The notes: generated from the sequence alone by a model not told the origin. Positions 43,571 through 53,228 are shown, counted from the stretch's first letter. The stretch is DNA of 64,000 bases from Mesonia phycicola (GCF_900141885.1 NZ_FQYY01000002.1:62001-126000), one strand, 5' to 3'. Program-made: numbers and translations.

Positions 43571-43681
43571 TTATTGCCACCCTCCTCCAAGTGCTCTGTA
43601 TAGTTGAATTACTGCTTGTTTTACTTTATAATGTAAGAATATTTTCTCAAAATAGTAAAGAAACACTGGGTTAACTGCTAC
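43571..43681 (-). pseudogene. C-terminal remnant of an efflux outer-membrane factor (NodT/CusC-like)
   Basis: A 36-codon frame open from an upstream TGA ends in QLYRALGGGWQ and a stop. L(Y/L).ALGGGW is the C-terminal hallmark of RND efflux outer-membrane lipoproteins. There is no ATG and only the last 20 or so codons look like the family; the rest has been lost. It lies in the 316-base gap between the efflux permease and the LytS gene. I infer deletion of a second efflux system here. Confidence 0.5.
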
Positions 43682-43704
43682 TCAGTTTAGAAAAAGAAAG
43701 ATAT

Positions 43705-43740
43705 AATAAAGAGAGCAAAAATATTTTTGCTCTCTTTATT
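43705..43740 (-). terminator. 36-base perfect palindrome, terminator of the efflux operon
   Basis: Two 18-base arms are exact reverse complements (starts AATAAAGAGAGC, ends GCTCTCTTTATT). With A/T ends it forms a strong hairpin, 8 bases after the efflux permease stop on the minus strand. Confidence 0.85.
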
Positions 43741-43747
43741 ACAAATA

Positions 43748-44965
43748 TTACTCATAACGTAATGCCGTAATAGGGTCTAATGCGGCGGCTTTTTTTGCAG
43801 GGTACCATCCAAAGAATATACCTGTAATTGCACATACTGCAAAAGATACAATAATAGAATATAAAGCTACACTAGTTGGCCAGTGCAAGAAATTTTCTAT
43901 AAAAACGGTAGCTGTAAGTCCCAGTAAAACTCCTAACAACCCACCTGTTATACTTATTAAAATAGCTTCTATTAAAAACTGCATTAATATATCTGAACCT
44001 TTACCACCAACTGCCATACGCAAACCAATTTCTTTGGTACGCTCTTTAACAGAAACATACATAATATTCATAATACCAATACCACCAATTAATAAAGAAA
44101 TACTTGCTACTGCAACTAATAAAATAGTGAGCATTTCACTGGTTGAACTAAATGTTGAAATTAATTCTTCCATAGAACGTACCGTAAAATCATCATCTTC
44201 ACTATCTAATAATTTGTGTTGTGAACGTAAAATTTCTGTAACTTGCTCTACAACTTCTGAGGCATCATCTTCACTAACTGCAGATGCCATTATTTGATTT
44301 AGATAATCTATTGCTAGAATACGTTTTTGTACGGTTGTATATGGTGCAATTACTACATCATCTTGATCTTGACCAAAAGTATTTTCTCCTTTTTCTTCTA
44401 AAACTCCAATAACTTTAAATGGAATATTATTAAAACGAATCATTTTACCTACTGGTTCTTCATCTGGAAAAACATTATCTACTACCGTTTGCCCAAGCAA
44501 CACTACTTTAGATGCAGACTGTACTTCAGCATCTGTAAACATGCTTCCGCTTTGTAGGCCAACTACTTTAATATTTAAGTAATCTGGATTTACACCATAA
44601 ATAGTACTTGGCCAGTTATTAGAACCATTAATTACTTGTCCGCCGCCATTTACTACTGGAGTTATGTAATTAATTAAGCTTACTTCTTCTTTTATTTTTT
44701 CGTAATCTTTATAAATAAGAGTTTGTACATCTCCTCCACTTCCTCTTGCTGGACCTCTATCATCTGCTCCAGGTCTAACAGTAACCATATTAGAACCCAT
44801 AGCAGAAATAGTTTCTCTAATACTTGCTTTAGAGCCTTCTCCAATAGCTAACATTGCAATAACAGAAGCTACACCAATAATAATCCCTAGCATGGTAAGC
44901 AAAGTTCTCATTTTATTAAGAACAATTGCTTTAAAGGCTATCTTTAATAAATTTAATATTCTCAT
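43748..44965 (-). CDS. MacB-type ABC exporter permease
   Basis: 405-residue permease, separate from its ATPase. N-terminal transmembrane helix with NKMRTLLTMLGIIIGVASVIAMLAIGEGSKAS, a large periplasmic MacB_PCD domain (about 45-240), then three helices ending KAAALDPITALRYE, all characteristic. Works with the ATPase at 44968, the adaptor at 45718 and TolC-like protein at 46960 as tripartite export machinery for peptides, macrolides or lipids; substrate unknown. Last gene of the efflux operon. Confidence 0.94.
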   Translation of the reverse strand: MRILNLLKIAFKAIVLNKMRTLLTMLGIIIGVASVIAMLAIGEGSKASIRETISAMGSNMVTVRPGADDRGPARGSGGDVQTLIYKDYEKIKEEVSLINYITPVVNGGGQVINGSNNWPSTIYGVNPDYLNIKVVGLQSGSMFTDAEVQSASKVVLLGQTVVDNVFPDEEPVGKMIRFNNIPFKVIGVLEEKGENTFGQDQDDVVIAPYTTVQKRILAIDYLNQIMASAVSEDDASEVVEQVTEILRSQHKLLDSEDDDFTVRSMEELISTFSSTSEMLTILLVAVASISLLIGGIGIMNIMYVSVKERTKEIGLRMAVGGKGSDILMQFLIEAILISITGGLLGVLLGLTATVFIENFLHWPTSVALYSIIVSFAVCAITGIFFGWYPAKKAAALDPITALRYE

Positions 44966-44967
44966 AA

Positions 44968-45711
44968 TTAATGATCTTCTTTAGGTAAATTGGCCAGTTG
45001 TTGTGCAGCAGACTGAATATTTGAATTTATTTTATCTTGAATAATATTACCATCTTTTAAAATGACGGTTCTATTACTAAATACTGCAATATCTGGCTCG
45101 TGAGTAACAAATGCTATGGTAATACCTTTACTATTAAGCTCTTGAAATAAAGACATAATTTCATAAGAGGTACGCGTATCTAAGTTACCAGTTGCCTCAT
45201 CTGCTAATATTAGTACTGGTTTATTTACCAGTGATCTTGCTATTGCTACTCTTTGTTGTTGCCCTCCAGAGAGTTGGGAAGGAGTATGATGTAATCTTTC
45301 TCCTAGCCCAACCATTTTTAAAGCTTCAATAGCTCTTCTTCTTCTCTCTTCTGTAGATACTTTACTATTGTATAATAATGGTAATTCTACATTTTCTATA
45401 GCAGAGGTTCTTGCTAATAAATTATAAGATTGAAAAATAAAACCAATTTTCTCGTTTCTTATATTTGCTAATTGATTTCTATTAAGATCTTTTACACGTA
45501 CTCCATCAATTTCATATGTACCTGAAGAGGGTTGGTCTAAGCATCCTAAGATATTTAACATTGTACTTTTACCAGAACCACTAGAACCCATAATAGTTAC
45601 AAACTCCCCTTCATGTATGGTAAATGAAATTCCTTTTAAGGCGTGAACAGTTTCACTACCCATAGTAAACTCTCTTTTTAAGTTTTCTATTTTTATTATT
45701 TCTTTACTCAT
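44968..45711 (-). CDS. ABC exporter ATPase (MacB/LolD-like)
   Basis: 247 residues: Walker [11 protein letters not shown]-loop [12 protein letters not shown], signature [18 protein letters not shown], Walker [13 protein letters not shown] (Glu to Ala-Asp-Glu retained), H-loop VTHE. The Ala in [10 protein letters not shown] is normal in this subfamily. 2 bases ahead of the permease gene and 6 bases after the adaptor gene. Confidence 0.96.
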   Translation of the reverse strand: MSKEIIKIENLKREFTMGSETVHALKGISFTIHEGEFVTIMGSSGSGKSTMLNILGCLDQPSSGTYEIDGVRVKDLNRNQLANIRNEKIGFIFQSYNLLARTSAIENVELPLLYNSKVSTEERRRRAIEALKMVGLGERLHHTPSQLSGGQQQRVAIARSLVNKPVLILADEATGNLDTRTSYEIMSLFQELNSKGITIAFVTHEPDIAVFSNRTVILKDGNIIQDKINSNIQSAAQQLANLPKEDH

Positions 45712-45717
45712 CTCTTT

Positions 45718-46947
45718 TTATTTTTTTTTGGCTCCAGGTGGTTTTGGCATAAATGGACTTTCACCAGCTCCTGATTGACCTGAAACTACATTTGCAGCTC
45801 CACTTAAATCGTAAACTAATTTTTCACCTTCTTTTATACCACTCAATATCTGCACGTTAACCCCATCACTTGCACCTAAAGTTACTTTTCTTGGAGTTAT
45901 AGCTCCATTACTTTCTAACACCCAAAGGGTAGTTTCTTCTTCTTCATTTTCTGTTGGAGGAGCTGGACGATTTTGAGAATTTCCTTCTGCTTGAAGGTTT
46001 TCTTGTTCATTATAAGCCATTAATACGGGCGGAGAAGGCTTGAAATTAACTGCTTTTGCTTCTGTTGTTAATACATCTTTCAGCTCTAAAGTGTAAATAG
46101 ATATGGTGGTAGTTAAACCTGGTTTTAATTTTAAATTAGGATTATCTGCTTTTATGATAACCGTATAAGTAATCACGTTAGATGATTCTGTATAATCTAA
46201 ACGTACTTGCGTTACTGTACCTTTAAATATTTCACCTATATAAGCATCTACTGTAAAATCTACATGTTGACCTTCTACTACGTTTCCTATATCTGCTTCA
46301 TCAACATCTGCCTCTACTTGCATTTCTTTTAAGTCTTGTGCAATAGTAAATAATGTTGGTGTACTATAACTTGCTGCTACTGTTTGGCCTTCTTCTATAT
46401 CTTTAGATAGTACTACCCCATCAATAGGAGAATATATATTTGCGTAGCCTAAGTTAGTTCTTGCAGACTCTAAATCTGAATAACGTTGTATTACGGTTCC
46501 TTTTGCTGTTTCGTAATTATAAGTAGCATCATCAAAATCTGACTTGCTAATTACTTTATTATCGTATAATGTTTTTTGTCTATCATAGATAGTTTTCATG
46601 TAATTTCTTTGGCTAACAGCATTATCGTAAGATGCTTGTGCTTGTGTAAGGGCAGCTTTAAGGTTAGTTTTATCTAATTCTGCAATTAGCTGCCCTTCTT
46701 TTACTTCACTATTATAGTCTACGTAAATTTTCTCTACTACTCCAGATACTTGTGTACCTACATCTACTTGATTAATAGGTTCTATTGTTCCTGTTGCTGT
46801 TACCAGTGTGGTAATTTCTCCCTTTTGAGCTGTTATAGTTTTTGCTTCAATAGGTATTGCATCATCTGGTTTTAAAAAGCTATATGCTACAACTGCTATA
46901 ACTACTATAACAATGATGGATATAATAATATTCTTTTTATTTTTCAT
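45718..46947 (-). CDS. MacA-type periplasmic adaptor
   Basis: 409-residue membrane-fusion protein with an N-terminal signal anchor (NIIISIIVIVVIAVVAYSFL). GTIEPINQVDVGTQVSGVVEKIYVDYNSEVKEGQ is the lipoyl-like domain, the coiled-coil hairpin spans about 95-155, followed by YSPIDGVVLSKDIEEGQTV and beta-barrel region. C-terminal Pro/Gly/Lys-rich tail. Bridges the inner-membrane exporter and the outer-membrane channel. Confidence 0.94.
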   Translation of the reverse strand: MKNKKNIIISIIVIVVIAVVAYSFLKPDDAIPIEAKTITAQKGEITTLVTATGTIEPINQVDVGTQVSGVVEKIYVDYNSEVKEGQLIAELDKTNLKAALTQAQASYDNAVSQRNYMKTIYDRQKTLYDNKVISKSDFDDATYNYETAKGTVIQRYSDLESARTNLGYANIYSPIDGVVLSKDIEEGQTVAASYSTPTLFTIAQDLKEMQVEADVDEADIGNVVEGQHVDFTVDAYIGEIFKGTVTQVRLDYTESSNVITYTVIIKADNPNLKLKPGLTTTISIYTLELKDVLTTEAKAVNFKPSPPVLMAYNEQENLQAEGNSQNRPAPPTENEEEETTLWVLESNGAITPRKVTLGASDGVNVQILSGIKEGEKLVYDLSGAANVVSGQSGAGESPFMPKPPGAKKK

Positions 46948-46959
46948 TTTATTTATAGA

Positions 46960-48291
46960 TTAAAGTTTGATATCGTTTCCTTGGTAAAATTGTAATAATT
47001 GATAGTATAAAATGTTTAAATACTTAGACTGTAAATAATTTTGCTGAGCATTGGTATAGGTATTTTGGCTAATTACTAAGTCTGTTGTACTTAAATCTCC
47101 TAATTCATATTTCTTTTGAGCAAGTAAATAACTTTGTTCTGCAGCTATTTTTGATGCTTCTGATGCTATTACTTGTTCTTGTGCAGATAGAGCGTTTTGG
47201 TAAGCTGTTTCTACCTTTTTATAAATTTCTTTTTCTGTAATTTGCTTTTGAATTTTAGCTTTCTCAATGTTTAGTGTAGCTGTTTTTACTACCGCTTTGG
47301 TTTCATTTCTATTAAATATTGGAATTGTTAGAGATAAACCTACACGTTGATTAAAATTGATGTCAAATTGATCTGAAAATGTTTCGTCATCTATACTGGT
47401 GTACCCTGTACCTAAACTACCTGTTAAAGATAAAGTTGGTAAATACCCTCCCTTAGCTATGTCTAATTGTTTTTCGTTAGAAGCAATACTTAAATCGTTT
47501 ACTTTAACTTCTGGTAAAGTTTCTATTGCACTACTGTATAATTCTGTTTTATCTAATGCTTGACTTATTAAACCTGGCGTATCATCTACTTTCTCTATTT
47601 CTAATTCTTCAGATAATGGTAGTTCTAATAACTGTTTTAATGTAATTAAGTATTGTTGGTAATCATTTTTAGCTGCAATAACATTATATTTATTAGTAGC
47701 TAGTTGACTTTGAGCTTCTGTATAATCATTTAAAGCAATAGTACCTGCATCTAATCTTGCTTTTGCTCTTTCTACTTCTTTTTCTGAAGCTTCTAAATTA
47801 TTGTTAGCTATAGTAATACTTTCTTTGCTATAAAGCGTTTGTAAGTAGGTTTCTAATAAGTTTAAAACTATATTATTTTTTTCTACTTCTTCTTGAAATA
47901 TACTTTGCTCTGTTAATAATTTATTTTGCTTTATTTGGTTAGTAATTTGGCTACCTTGAAATAAGGTTACCGCTGTATTTAATCCTACATTAGTACTATG
48001 TATTTGATCTGTAACATAATCACTTGTAATAGGGTCTATCGTATTACCACTAGAAAAACTTTGAGAACCGCTACCATATAAATTAGGCAACCTAGAAGAT
48101 TTTGCTTGATAATAATCTACCTCTGCAATGTTTTTATTTAAAGTGGCTTCTTTTACTGTTATATTATTTGCTAATGCATAATCAATACAGTCTTGTAAAG
48201 ACCAAACTTTAGAAACTTTATTTGTTTCTTCTTCTTGTGAAAAAGTTAGCTGAACAAATAAAAAACTTGCTATGATAATATATAGTTTCAT
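46960..48291 (-). CDS. TolC-family outer-membrane channel
   Basis: 443 residues with signal peptide MKLYIIIASFLFVQLTFSQ. Two repeated TolC halves: SLQDCIDYALANNITVKEATLNKNIAEVDYYQAKSSRLPNL, AKARLDAGTIALNDYTEAQSQLATNKYNVI and later LSLTIPIFNRNETKAVVKTATLNIEKAK, LLAQKKYELGDLSTTDLVISQNTY. First gene of the efflux operon (12-base gap to the adaptor). Confidence 0.95.
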   Translation of the reverse strand: MKLYIIIASFLFVQLTFSQEEETNKVSKVWSLQDCIDYALANNITVKEATLNKNIAEVDYYQAKSSRLPNLYGSGSQSFSSGNTIDPITSDYVTDQIHSTNVGLNTAVTLFQGSQITNQIKQNKLLTEQSIFQEEVEKNNIVLNLLETYLQTLYSKESITIANNNLEASEKEVERAKARLDAGTIALNDYTEAQSQLATNKYNVIAAKNDYQQYLITLKQLLELPLSEELEIEKVDDTPGLISQALDKTELYSSAIETLPEVKVNDLSIASNEKQLDIAKGGYLPTLSLTGSLGTGYTSIDDETFSDQFDINFNQRVGLSLTIPIFNRNETKAVVKTATLNIEKAKIQKQITEKEIYKKVETAYQNALSAQEQVIASEASKIAAEQSYLLAQKKYELGDLSTTDLVISQNTYTNAQQNYLQSKYLNILYYQLLQFYQGNDIKL

Positions 48292-48448
48292 TGATGAAGT
48301 GTTTTTAATTTACATATCAAATATGTGACTATATTGTACCTTATAAAATAGTAATAGATGTTTGAGAGAATTGCCTATACAAAGCATTCTATTTTATCGA
48401 TGAAATTTTTTATAAATAGAAGAAATAGTGAGGTATTTTATATATATA

Positions 48449-48483
48449 AAAACCTCTCTAAAACTAGTTTTTAGAGAGGTTTT
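48449..48483 (-). terminator. Terminator after the DnaJ-KTSC gene
   Basis: 15-bp stem AAAACCTCTCTAAAA/TTTTAGAGAGGTTTT around CTAGT, no ORF needed; 31 bases after the J-domain gene stop on the minus strand. A frame across it (48394-48582) is an artefact of the hairpin. Confidence 0.85.
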
Positions 48484-48514
48484 GAGATTAAAAATATTTA
48501 GATAAAAGCTTATT

Positions 48515-48964
48515 TTATGCTTCTTCCATTGTTCTTTTTGATTTTCTATAAAGGTAATTAGGGTAAATAGATCTTTTAGCAAAACGGTTAAGTTTATTAC
48601 TATTAATCATTTTTATATATACTTGTTTTGTAACACCAAAATACTCGTAAGTAGTACCATCTAAAAAAGTAATTTCTAATAACAAACCTTTATGCTGGTA
48701 ATCTGCTATACCAGAATTTGTGATGGTTTCTGTATATGCCTCTAGATTATCTGCTATTGTTTCTGGAGCAATACTCACTAAAAAATGATAACCATCTATA
48801 ATTTGTCTACTCTTTAACTCTGCTTCTGCTTGTAAAGCGTCTCCATTTTGAAATTTATCTGGGTGCCATTCTTTAACTAAATTACGGTAACTCTTTTTTA
48901 GAGCTTTTAATTCAATTTCTTTTTCTACCCCAAAGAGTTTTTTGTATTCGTTAATACGCTTCAT
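48515..48964 (-). CDS. DnaJ-like protein with KTSC domain
   Basis: 149 residues. Residues 1-60 form a J domain (LKALKKSYRNLVKEWHPDKFQN, with the His-Pro-Asp motif needed to stimulate DnaK), followed from about 110 by a KTSC domain (LLEITFLDGTTYEYFGVTKQVYIKMINSNKLNRFAKRSIYPNY). The combination is common in Bacteroidetes; the KTSC domain is thought to bind RNA or protein, untested. Single gene with a terminator. Confidence 0.88.
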   Translation of the reverse strand: MKRINEYKKLFGVEKEIELKALKKSYRNLVKEWHPDKFQNGDALQAEAELKSRQIIDGYHFLVSIAPETIADNLEAYTETITNSGIADYQHKGLLLEITFLDGTTYEYFGVTKQVYIKMINSNKLNRFAKRSIYPNYLYRKSKRTMEEA

Positions 48965-49072
48965 ATTGCATTTTTATTTGAAGGCGCGAAAGTAAGCGAT
49001 ATTATGTTACAAATTACATTCTTACAACATTAAAGTTATAATTAACAGTAAAATATATTATTAGTTCTAGAT

Positions 49073-49291
49073 TTACTTTTTTGTTTTTAAGTAGAGGTTT
49101 TCTACTTTAGTTCTTGCCCAAGGTGTTTTTCTTAAAAAATTTAGGCTCGATTTTAAAGTAGGATTTGATTTAAAACAATTAATATTAATACGCTGAGCTA
49201 AACCATCCCAACCATAATAATCTATTAAAAATTCAAGTATATCTTTAAGTTTTACGCCGTGTAACGGGTTGTTAGGTTGTATTTCACTCAT
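49073..49291 (-). CDS. VF530-family DNA-binding protein
   Basis: 72-residue protein of the VF530/DUF2132 family: [61 protein letters not shown] is the whole domain (GxxLxxIL..LV..YGW.EL...I...[17 protein letters not shown]). The family structure suggests DNA binding. Convergent or isolated; no operon partner identified. Confidence 0.93.
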   Translation of the reverse strand: MSEIQPNNPLHGVKLKDILEFLIDYYGWDGLAQRININCFKSNPTLKSSLNFLRKTPWARTKVENLYLKTKK

Positions 49292-49339
49292 TTTAATAGT
49301 GCTGTATAAATTTTAAATAGAAAAGAAATAGTAAATCTA

Positions 49340-49564
49340 CTAATCTTCCCAACCACAAAGGGTTCTATTTAGGCTTTTGGCTTTTTCTTTGGTTACGCTA
49401 TAAATATCTGTAGAACAATTAGAGAGTCCTCTACAATTCTTTTTTAAATGGTATTTTTTACTGGATGGACCTTTACATATATACACATTTTCTGTAACAG
49501 GATAGGTAAAAGCACTTAAAGATATTACTAATCCTACAAATAATACGTTTAATTTTGTTTTCAA
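49340..49564 (-). CDS. Small secreted Cys-rich protein, unknown
   Basis: 74 residues. Signal peptide MKTKLNVLFVGLVISLSAFT, then VTENVYICKGPSSKKYHLKKNCRGLSNCSTDIYSVTKEKAKSLNRTLCGWED. Four Cys (C-x13-C-x5-C-x20-C) and a His resemble the Ada-type metal-binding or zinc-ribbon patterns found in small phage and plasmid proteins. Start codon looks like TTG, as no ATG is near; the -7-like TAAGTTTTG has one extra base. Lies 26 bases behind the DEAD gene (probably cotranscribed). Confidence 0.7.
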   Translation of the reverse strand: MKTKLNVLFVGLVISLSAFTYPVTENVYICKGPSSKKYHLKKNCRGLSNCSTDIYSVTKEKAKSLNRTLCGWED

Positions 49565-49589
49565 AACTTACAGTGAATCAATTAAATAA

Positions 49590-50921
49590 TTATTTTTTGT
49601 TTAAATTTTCTGAAGGAAGGTGACTTGTGTTATTTTGTGCTATGTAATGCGCCAATACTTTTTCTATAAGCTCATCTTTAGTAAGGTGATGAAAAACTGT
49701 TTTTACTTTCGTTTTAAATTCCTCAGAAATTTCACGATTGGGTTTTGTTTTAAATATTTTTTTAGCCCACAACAGAGTGTTATTTTCTTCAATACTTTGA
49801 GCATCTGCTTTTTTTAGAGGTTTAAAAACAATACCTAATTCTTGCTCAAAATCTGCTATTTCTGGCACTTCTTCTTCTTGTAATATTGTCAAAGAAAAAC
49901 CTTTGGCTCCTGCTCTAGCCGTTCTACCACTTCTATGTACATATGCATCGTAAGTATCTGGCAAATGGTAATTTACTACATAACTAATATCTTTTACATC
50001 TATACCTCTTGCAGCTAAATCTGTAGCAACTAAAATATCTATATGCCCTTCTCTAAACTGCCCCATAATACGGTCTCTAATTGCTTGAGTTAAGCTACCG
50101 TGAATAGAACCGGATGAGAATTTATTAATAGCTAATTTTTTTGCTAATTTGTTTACTGCAGCTTTTGTTTTGCAAAAAATAATACCACGCTCCCCTTCTC
50201 TTGTACTTAAAAAATGTAGTAATACTTCCAGCTTTTCAATAGGTTCTACTACTACGTATTGGTGATCTATACCTTGATGACCTATAGTCTGCATATCTGC
50301 CTCTAGGTGAATTACCTTTTTGGCTAAATAATTTTGAACTAATTGTTTAATGTAACCTGGCATGGTTGCTGTAAACAAAAATGTTCTTTTGGTTTTAGGT
50401 ATTTCTTTTAAAATAGTTTCTACCTCTTCTTTTAAAGCGCTCAACATTTCATCTGCTTCATCTAAAACTAGATATTTCAAGCTTTTTAAATCAAGAGCAT
50501 TTCTTTTATGTAAATCTATTAATCTACCAGGAGTAGCAATCACAATATGCGTTTTGCTTTTAAGCTGCTCAATCTGTGGTTTAATTGGCGTACCACCACA
50601 AATAGAAACAATTTCTACTGCAGAATTCTCTCCTGCAAAAGCAAGTAAATTAGTATAAATTTGTTGCCCTAATTCTCTAGTAGGTGCTAAAATAAGCGCT
50701 TGTATATCTTCATTTGCTGCACTTACTAGCTGTAATAATGGTAAACCAAATGCTGCTGTTTTACCTGTACCGGTTTTTGCTAAAACAACCACATCTTCTT
50801 TTTGATTTAGAATGGCAGGAATAGCTTTTTTCTGAATTTCTGTTGGTTCAGAAATTTGTAAATTCACTAAACTTTTCTGTAATTCTTCTTTAACTCCTAA
50901 GGCTGAAAATTGTTTTAACAT
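49590..50921 (-). CDS. DEAD-box RNA helicase
   Basis: 443 residues. Q motif SALGVKEELQKSLVNLQISEPTEIQ, APTRELGQQI, VLAKTGTGKTAAF (Walker A), VLDEADEMLS, TATMPGYI, DLAARGIDVKD and HRSGRTARAG all intact. C-terminal 80 residues are a charged extension with no clear RNA-binding fold. ATG 50921 is chosen; the in-frame TTG at 50939 is the end of the -7 box TATCTTTG (50937-50944). Upstream of a small secreted-protein gene. Confidence 0.95.
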   Translation of the reverse strand: MLKQFSALGVKEELQKSLVNLQISEPTEIQKKAIPAILNQKEDVVVLAKTGTGKTAAFGLPLLQLVSAANEDIQALILAPTRELGQQIYTNLLAFAGENSAVEIVSICGGTPIKPQIEQLKSKTHIVIATPGRLIDLHKRNALDLKSLKYLVLDEADEMLSALKEEVETILKEIPKTKRTFLFTATMPGYIKQLVQNYLAKKVIHLEADMQTIGHQGIDHQYVVVEPIEKLEVLLHFLSTREGERGIIFCKTKAAVNKLAKKLAINKFSSGSIHGSLTQAIRDRIMGQFREGHIDILVATDLAARGIDVKDISYVVNYHLPDTYDAYVHRSGRTARAGAKGFSLTILQEEEVPEIADFEQELGIVFKPLKKADAQSIEENNTLLWAKKIFKTKPNREISEEFKTKVKTVFHHLTKDELIEKVLAHYIAQNNTSHLPSENLNKK

Positions 50922-50936
50922 TTTCTGTTTTTTTAG

Positions 50937-50944
50937 CAAAGATA
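50937..50944 (-). promoter_or_regulatory. -7 box of DEAD gene (TATCTTTG on minus strand)
   Basis: Perfect TAnnTTTG ending 16 bases before ATG 50921; its last TTG is in frame with the gene. Confidence 0.6.
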
Positions 50945-51091
50945 ACTACACTTTTCTTCTAAATACTATAAATTGAAATTCTTATTTTTTTAATATCCTT
51001 CTAGAAAAATTCAGCAATTTTGTTAATCAATCTCTATTTATTAAAGTTGATTTCTGTTAATTTGTAAGAAAAGAACTTTTAAACTAGAAAA

Positions 51092-51769
51092 ATGAAGTAT
51101 AACTGTATAATTGTTGATGACGAAGAATTAGCAAGAACTTTATTAGAAAGTTATATAAAGAAAATTGACTTTTTAGAGTTATTAAATTCTTTTGAAAGCC
51201 CAATTGAAGCTTTGCCTACCTTAAAATCTAACCAAGTAGATCTTCTGTTTTTAGATATACAAATGCCAGATTTAAATGGTACAGATTTCGCAAAAATGAT
51301 TTCTCCAGAAACTAGGGTTATTTTTACTACTGCGTACTCTGAATATGCTTTAAAAGGATTTGAACTAAATGCTTTAGATTATTTACTTAAACCTATTACT
51401 TTTGAGCGATTTTTAACTGCCGTAAATAAACTAAAAGCTAATAAACAAAGTAATACTCCCCCTTCTGATATGGTTACGGTTAAATCTGGATATGATTTAC
51501 ACCGATTAAAAACAGATGATATTACTCATATTGAAAGCGATAGTGAATATGTTGTTTTTCATTACTTAGGAAAAAAATTAATGAGTCACCAAAGCTTGAA
51601 ATCTTTAGAAAAAACGCTTAACAGCCAACAATTTTTAAGAGTGCATAGATCTTTTATTATTAACAAATCTAAAGTTACAGGGTTAAAAGGCCGAGATTTA
51701 CTTTTGGGTAATTTAAAAATACCTGTAAGCGACTCTTATTATGAACGAGTAAAAAAAGATTTATTTTAA
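51092..51769 (+). CDS. LytTR response regulator, orphan
   Basis: 225 residues: receiver with IIVDDEELART and LFLDIQMPDLNGTDF, TTAYSEYALKGF, LKPI; then LytTR domain MVTVKSGYDLHRLKTDDITHIESDSEYVVF, LRVHRSFIINKSKVTGLKG. Resembles the regulator at 41656 but has no kinase gene beside it. Convergent with the Y4yA-family gene, stops one base apart. Confidence 0.94.
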   Translation: MKYNCIIVDDEELARTLLESYIKKIDFLELLNSFESPIEALPTLKSNQVDLLFLDIQMPDLNGTDFAKMISPETRVIFTTAYSEYALKGFELNALDYLLKPITFERFLTAVNKLKANKQSNTPPSDMVTVKSGYDLHRLKTDDITHIESDSEYVVFHYLGKKLMSHQSLKSLEKTLNSQQFLRVHRSFIINKSKVTGLKGRDLLLGNLKIPVSDSYYERVKKDLF

Positions 51770-51770
51770 A

Positions 51771-53228
51771 TTATAAATTATCATCGTTAATAAAATCTTT
51801 TGTGGTAGGTGCTTTATTTACATCTAATTTTTTGTAAATTAAATTGGTAGACAATTCAAATAAGTGAGCTTCTGTTTCAAAAAAATGCATCATATACCCT
51901 GCTGTATTTACAAACATTACTAAATCACCTATTTCTGGTAATTTTGGTAGTTTAATACTTCTTTTTAAAAGTATATCACGCTCTAAGCAGTAAGCTCCTG
52001 TAAAATACAAACTCACAGCCTCATCGTTACTTGTTACATCTTCTTGATAAACTACAAACGGATCTAATAAAAAATCTGCACTACTACTAAGCATTTGACT
52101 CATATTCATTTCTAACCCAACAAGCCATTGCCCTTTTGCATCTTGCTTACGATGTGCTACTTTTGCTACAGTTACCCCGACTTGATTTAATAAAGATCTT
52201 CCTGGTTCTATTCTTAGTTGAATATTATTTTCTATAGCTCTTTCTGAATTACTTAAACTACTGTCTTTAAAATCATTAACCAGCACTTCTTCAAGAAAAG
52301 ATTCACTATTAACTTTATTGAAATACGGATAGGTTTTTAGGCTTCCCTGTAGTTTCCCTTCAATCATTTCATAACCTAAACCTGTACCATTAAATGTTAA
52401 ACTTTCTTCTTTATTTTTTACAGAATCTTGTAGTTTTTTGTTAAACTGAATCCATTCATTTTCATCGGCTAAATAGTTAATTAAAATTCCGCCTCCCATA
52501 TCTATAAACTCTATATTAATTTGATACTGATGTAGTTCTTCTACTAAATCTATACAAGTTTGTAGTGCTATGGCTCTTTGCTTGGTAGAATAACCATCTA
52601 AATGAAAATGTAAACCTTTTAATTTTAAGTTTTTGCATTTATTAGTAGTCACAAAATTCTCTACAATATATTCTTTAACTTTTTCTATATCAAAACCAAA
52701 CCTACTATACAGTTTTTTATTATCTACCAAAAAACCACTAACTCTTAAAGCAATTAATGCATTTTTATTGATGCTCTCTGCAATTTGCTGAGTTAACTCT
52801 ACCTCGTCATTATTATCTAACACAATGGGTATTTGTTTTTTTACAGCTAACGTAATTTGATCTTTTGTTTTTATAGCGCTAGTAAGTACTAAACTGTCTG
52901 TTTTACCTCCTAAAGAAATACTTTGTTGCAACTCTTTAAAGCTTGCTGTATCTACTCCAATCCCTGTATTTAAAGCCTCTTTTACCAAACCTTTACACTT
53001 GTTAGCTTTTCTAGCATAAAAAATTTGAGCGTCTACTTTTTTAGCTCTAAATACTTGCTGAAATTTTTTAATATTTTTATTAAAACTTGGAAGGTGATGA
53101 ATATTTATAGGAGACCCATAATTATCTAATAAAGAATGTAAAAGGGAGCTATTTTGTAGAAGTTCTAACATCCAAGGGGATGTAATTGGGGTTAATCCTT
53201 CTGTTTTATTTCCTTTATAATAGTTCAT
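51771..53228 (-). CDS. Y4yA-family PLP-dependent decarboxylase-like enzyme
   Basis: 485 residues of the fold-III (alanine racemase-like TIM barrel) decarboxylase group. PLP Lys74 in IFYARKANKC; TGIGVDTASFKELQQSI; FHLDGYSTKQRAI; DMGGGILINYL (phosphate-binding Gly loop); EPGRSLLNQVG and AYCLERD, where the Cys contacts substrate. This pattern fits diaminopimelate/ornithine/carboxynorspermidine-type decarboxylases and the Y4yA family; the real substrate is unknown. Last gene of the SbnA-FAD-Y4yA operon, 15 bases after the FAD gene. Confidence 0.85.
   Translation of the reverse strand: MNYYKGNKTEGLTPITSPWMLELLQNSSLLHSLLDNYGSPINIHHLPSFNKNIKKFQQVFRAKKVDAQIFYARKANKCKGLVKEALNTGIGVDTASFKELQQSISLGGKTDSLVLTSAIKTKDQITLAVKKQIPIVLDNNDEVELTQQIAESINKNALIALRVSGFLVDNKKLYSRFGFDIEKVKEYIVENFVTTNKCKNLKLKGLHFHLDGYSTKQRAIALQTCIDLVEELHQYQINIEFIDMGGGILINYLADENEWIQFNKKLQDSVKNKEESLTFNGTGLGYEMIEGKLQGSLKTYPYFNKVNSESFLEEVLVNDFKDSSLSNSERAIENNIQLRIEPGRSLLNQVGVTVAKVAHRKQDAKGQWLVGLEMNMSQMLSSSADFLLDPFVVYQEDVTSNDEAVSLYFTGAYCLERDILLKRSIKLPKLPEIGDLVMFVNTAGYMMHFFETEAHLFELSTNLIYKKLDVNKAPTTKDFINDDNL

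Noticed and set aside
43705-43740. 36-base perfect palindrome as possible attachment or operator site
   Set aside because: Position directly behind the last efflux gene with A/T flanks fits a terminator better; no second copy seen.
48394-48582. Minus-strand frame of 62 codons
   Set aside because: It crosses the strong hairpin terminator and overlaps the J-domain gene; low-complexity product.
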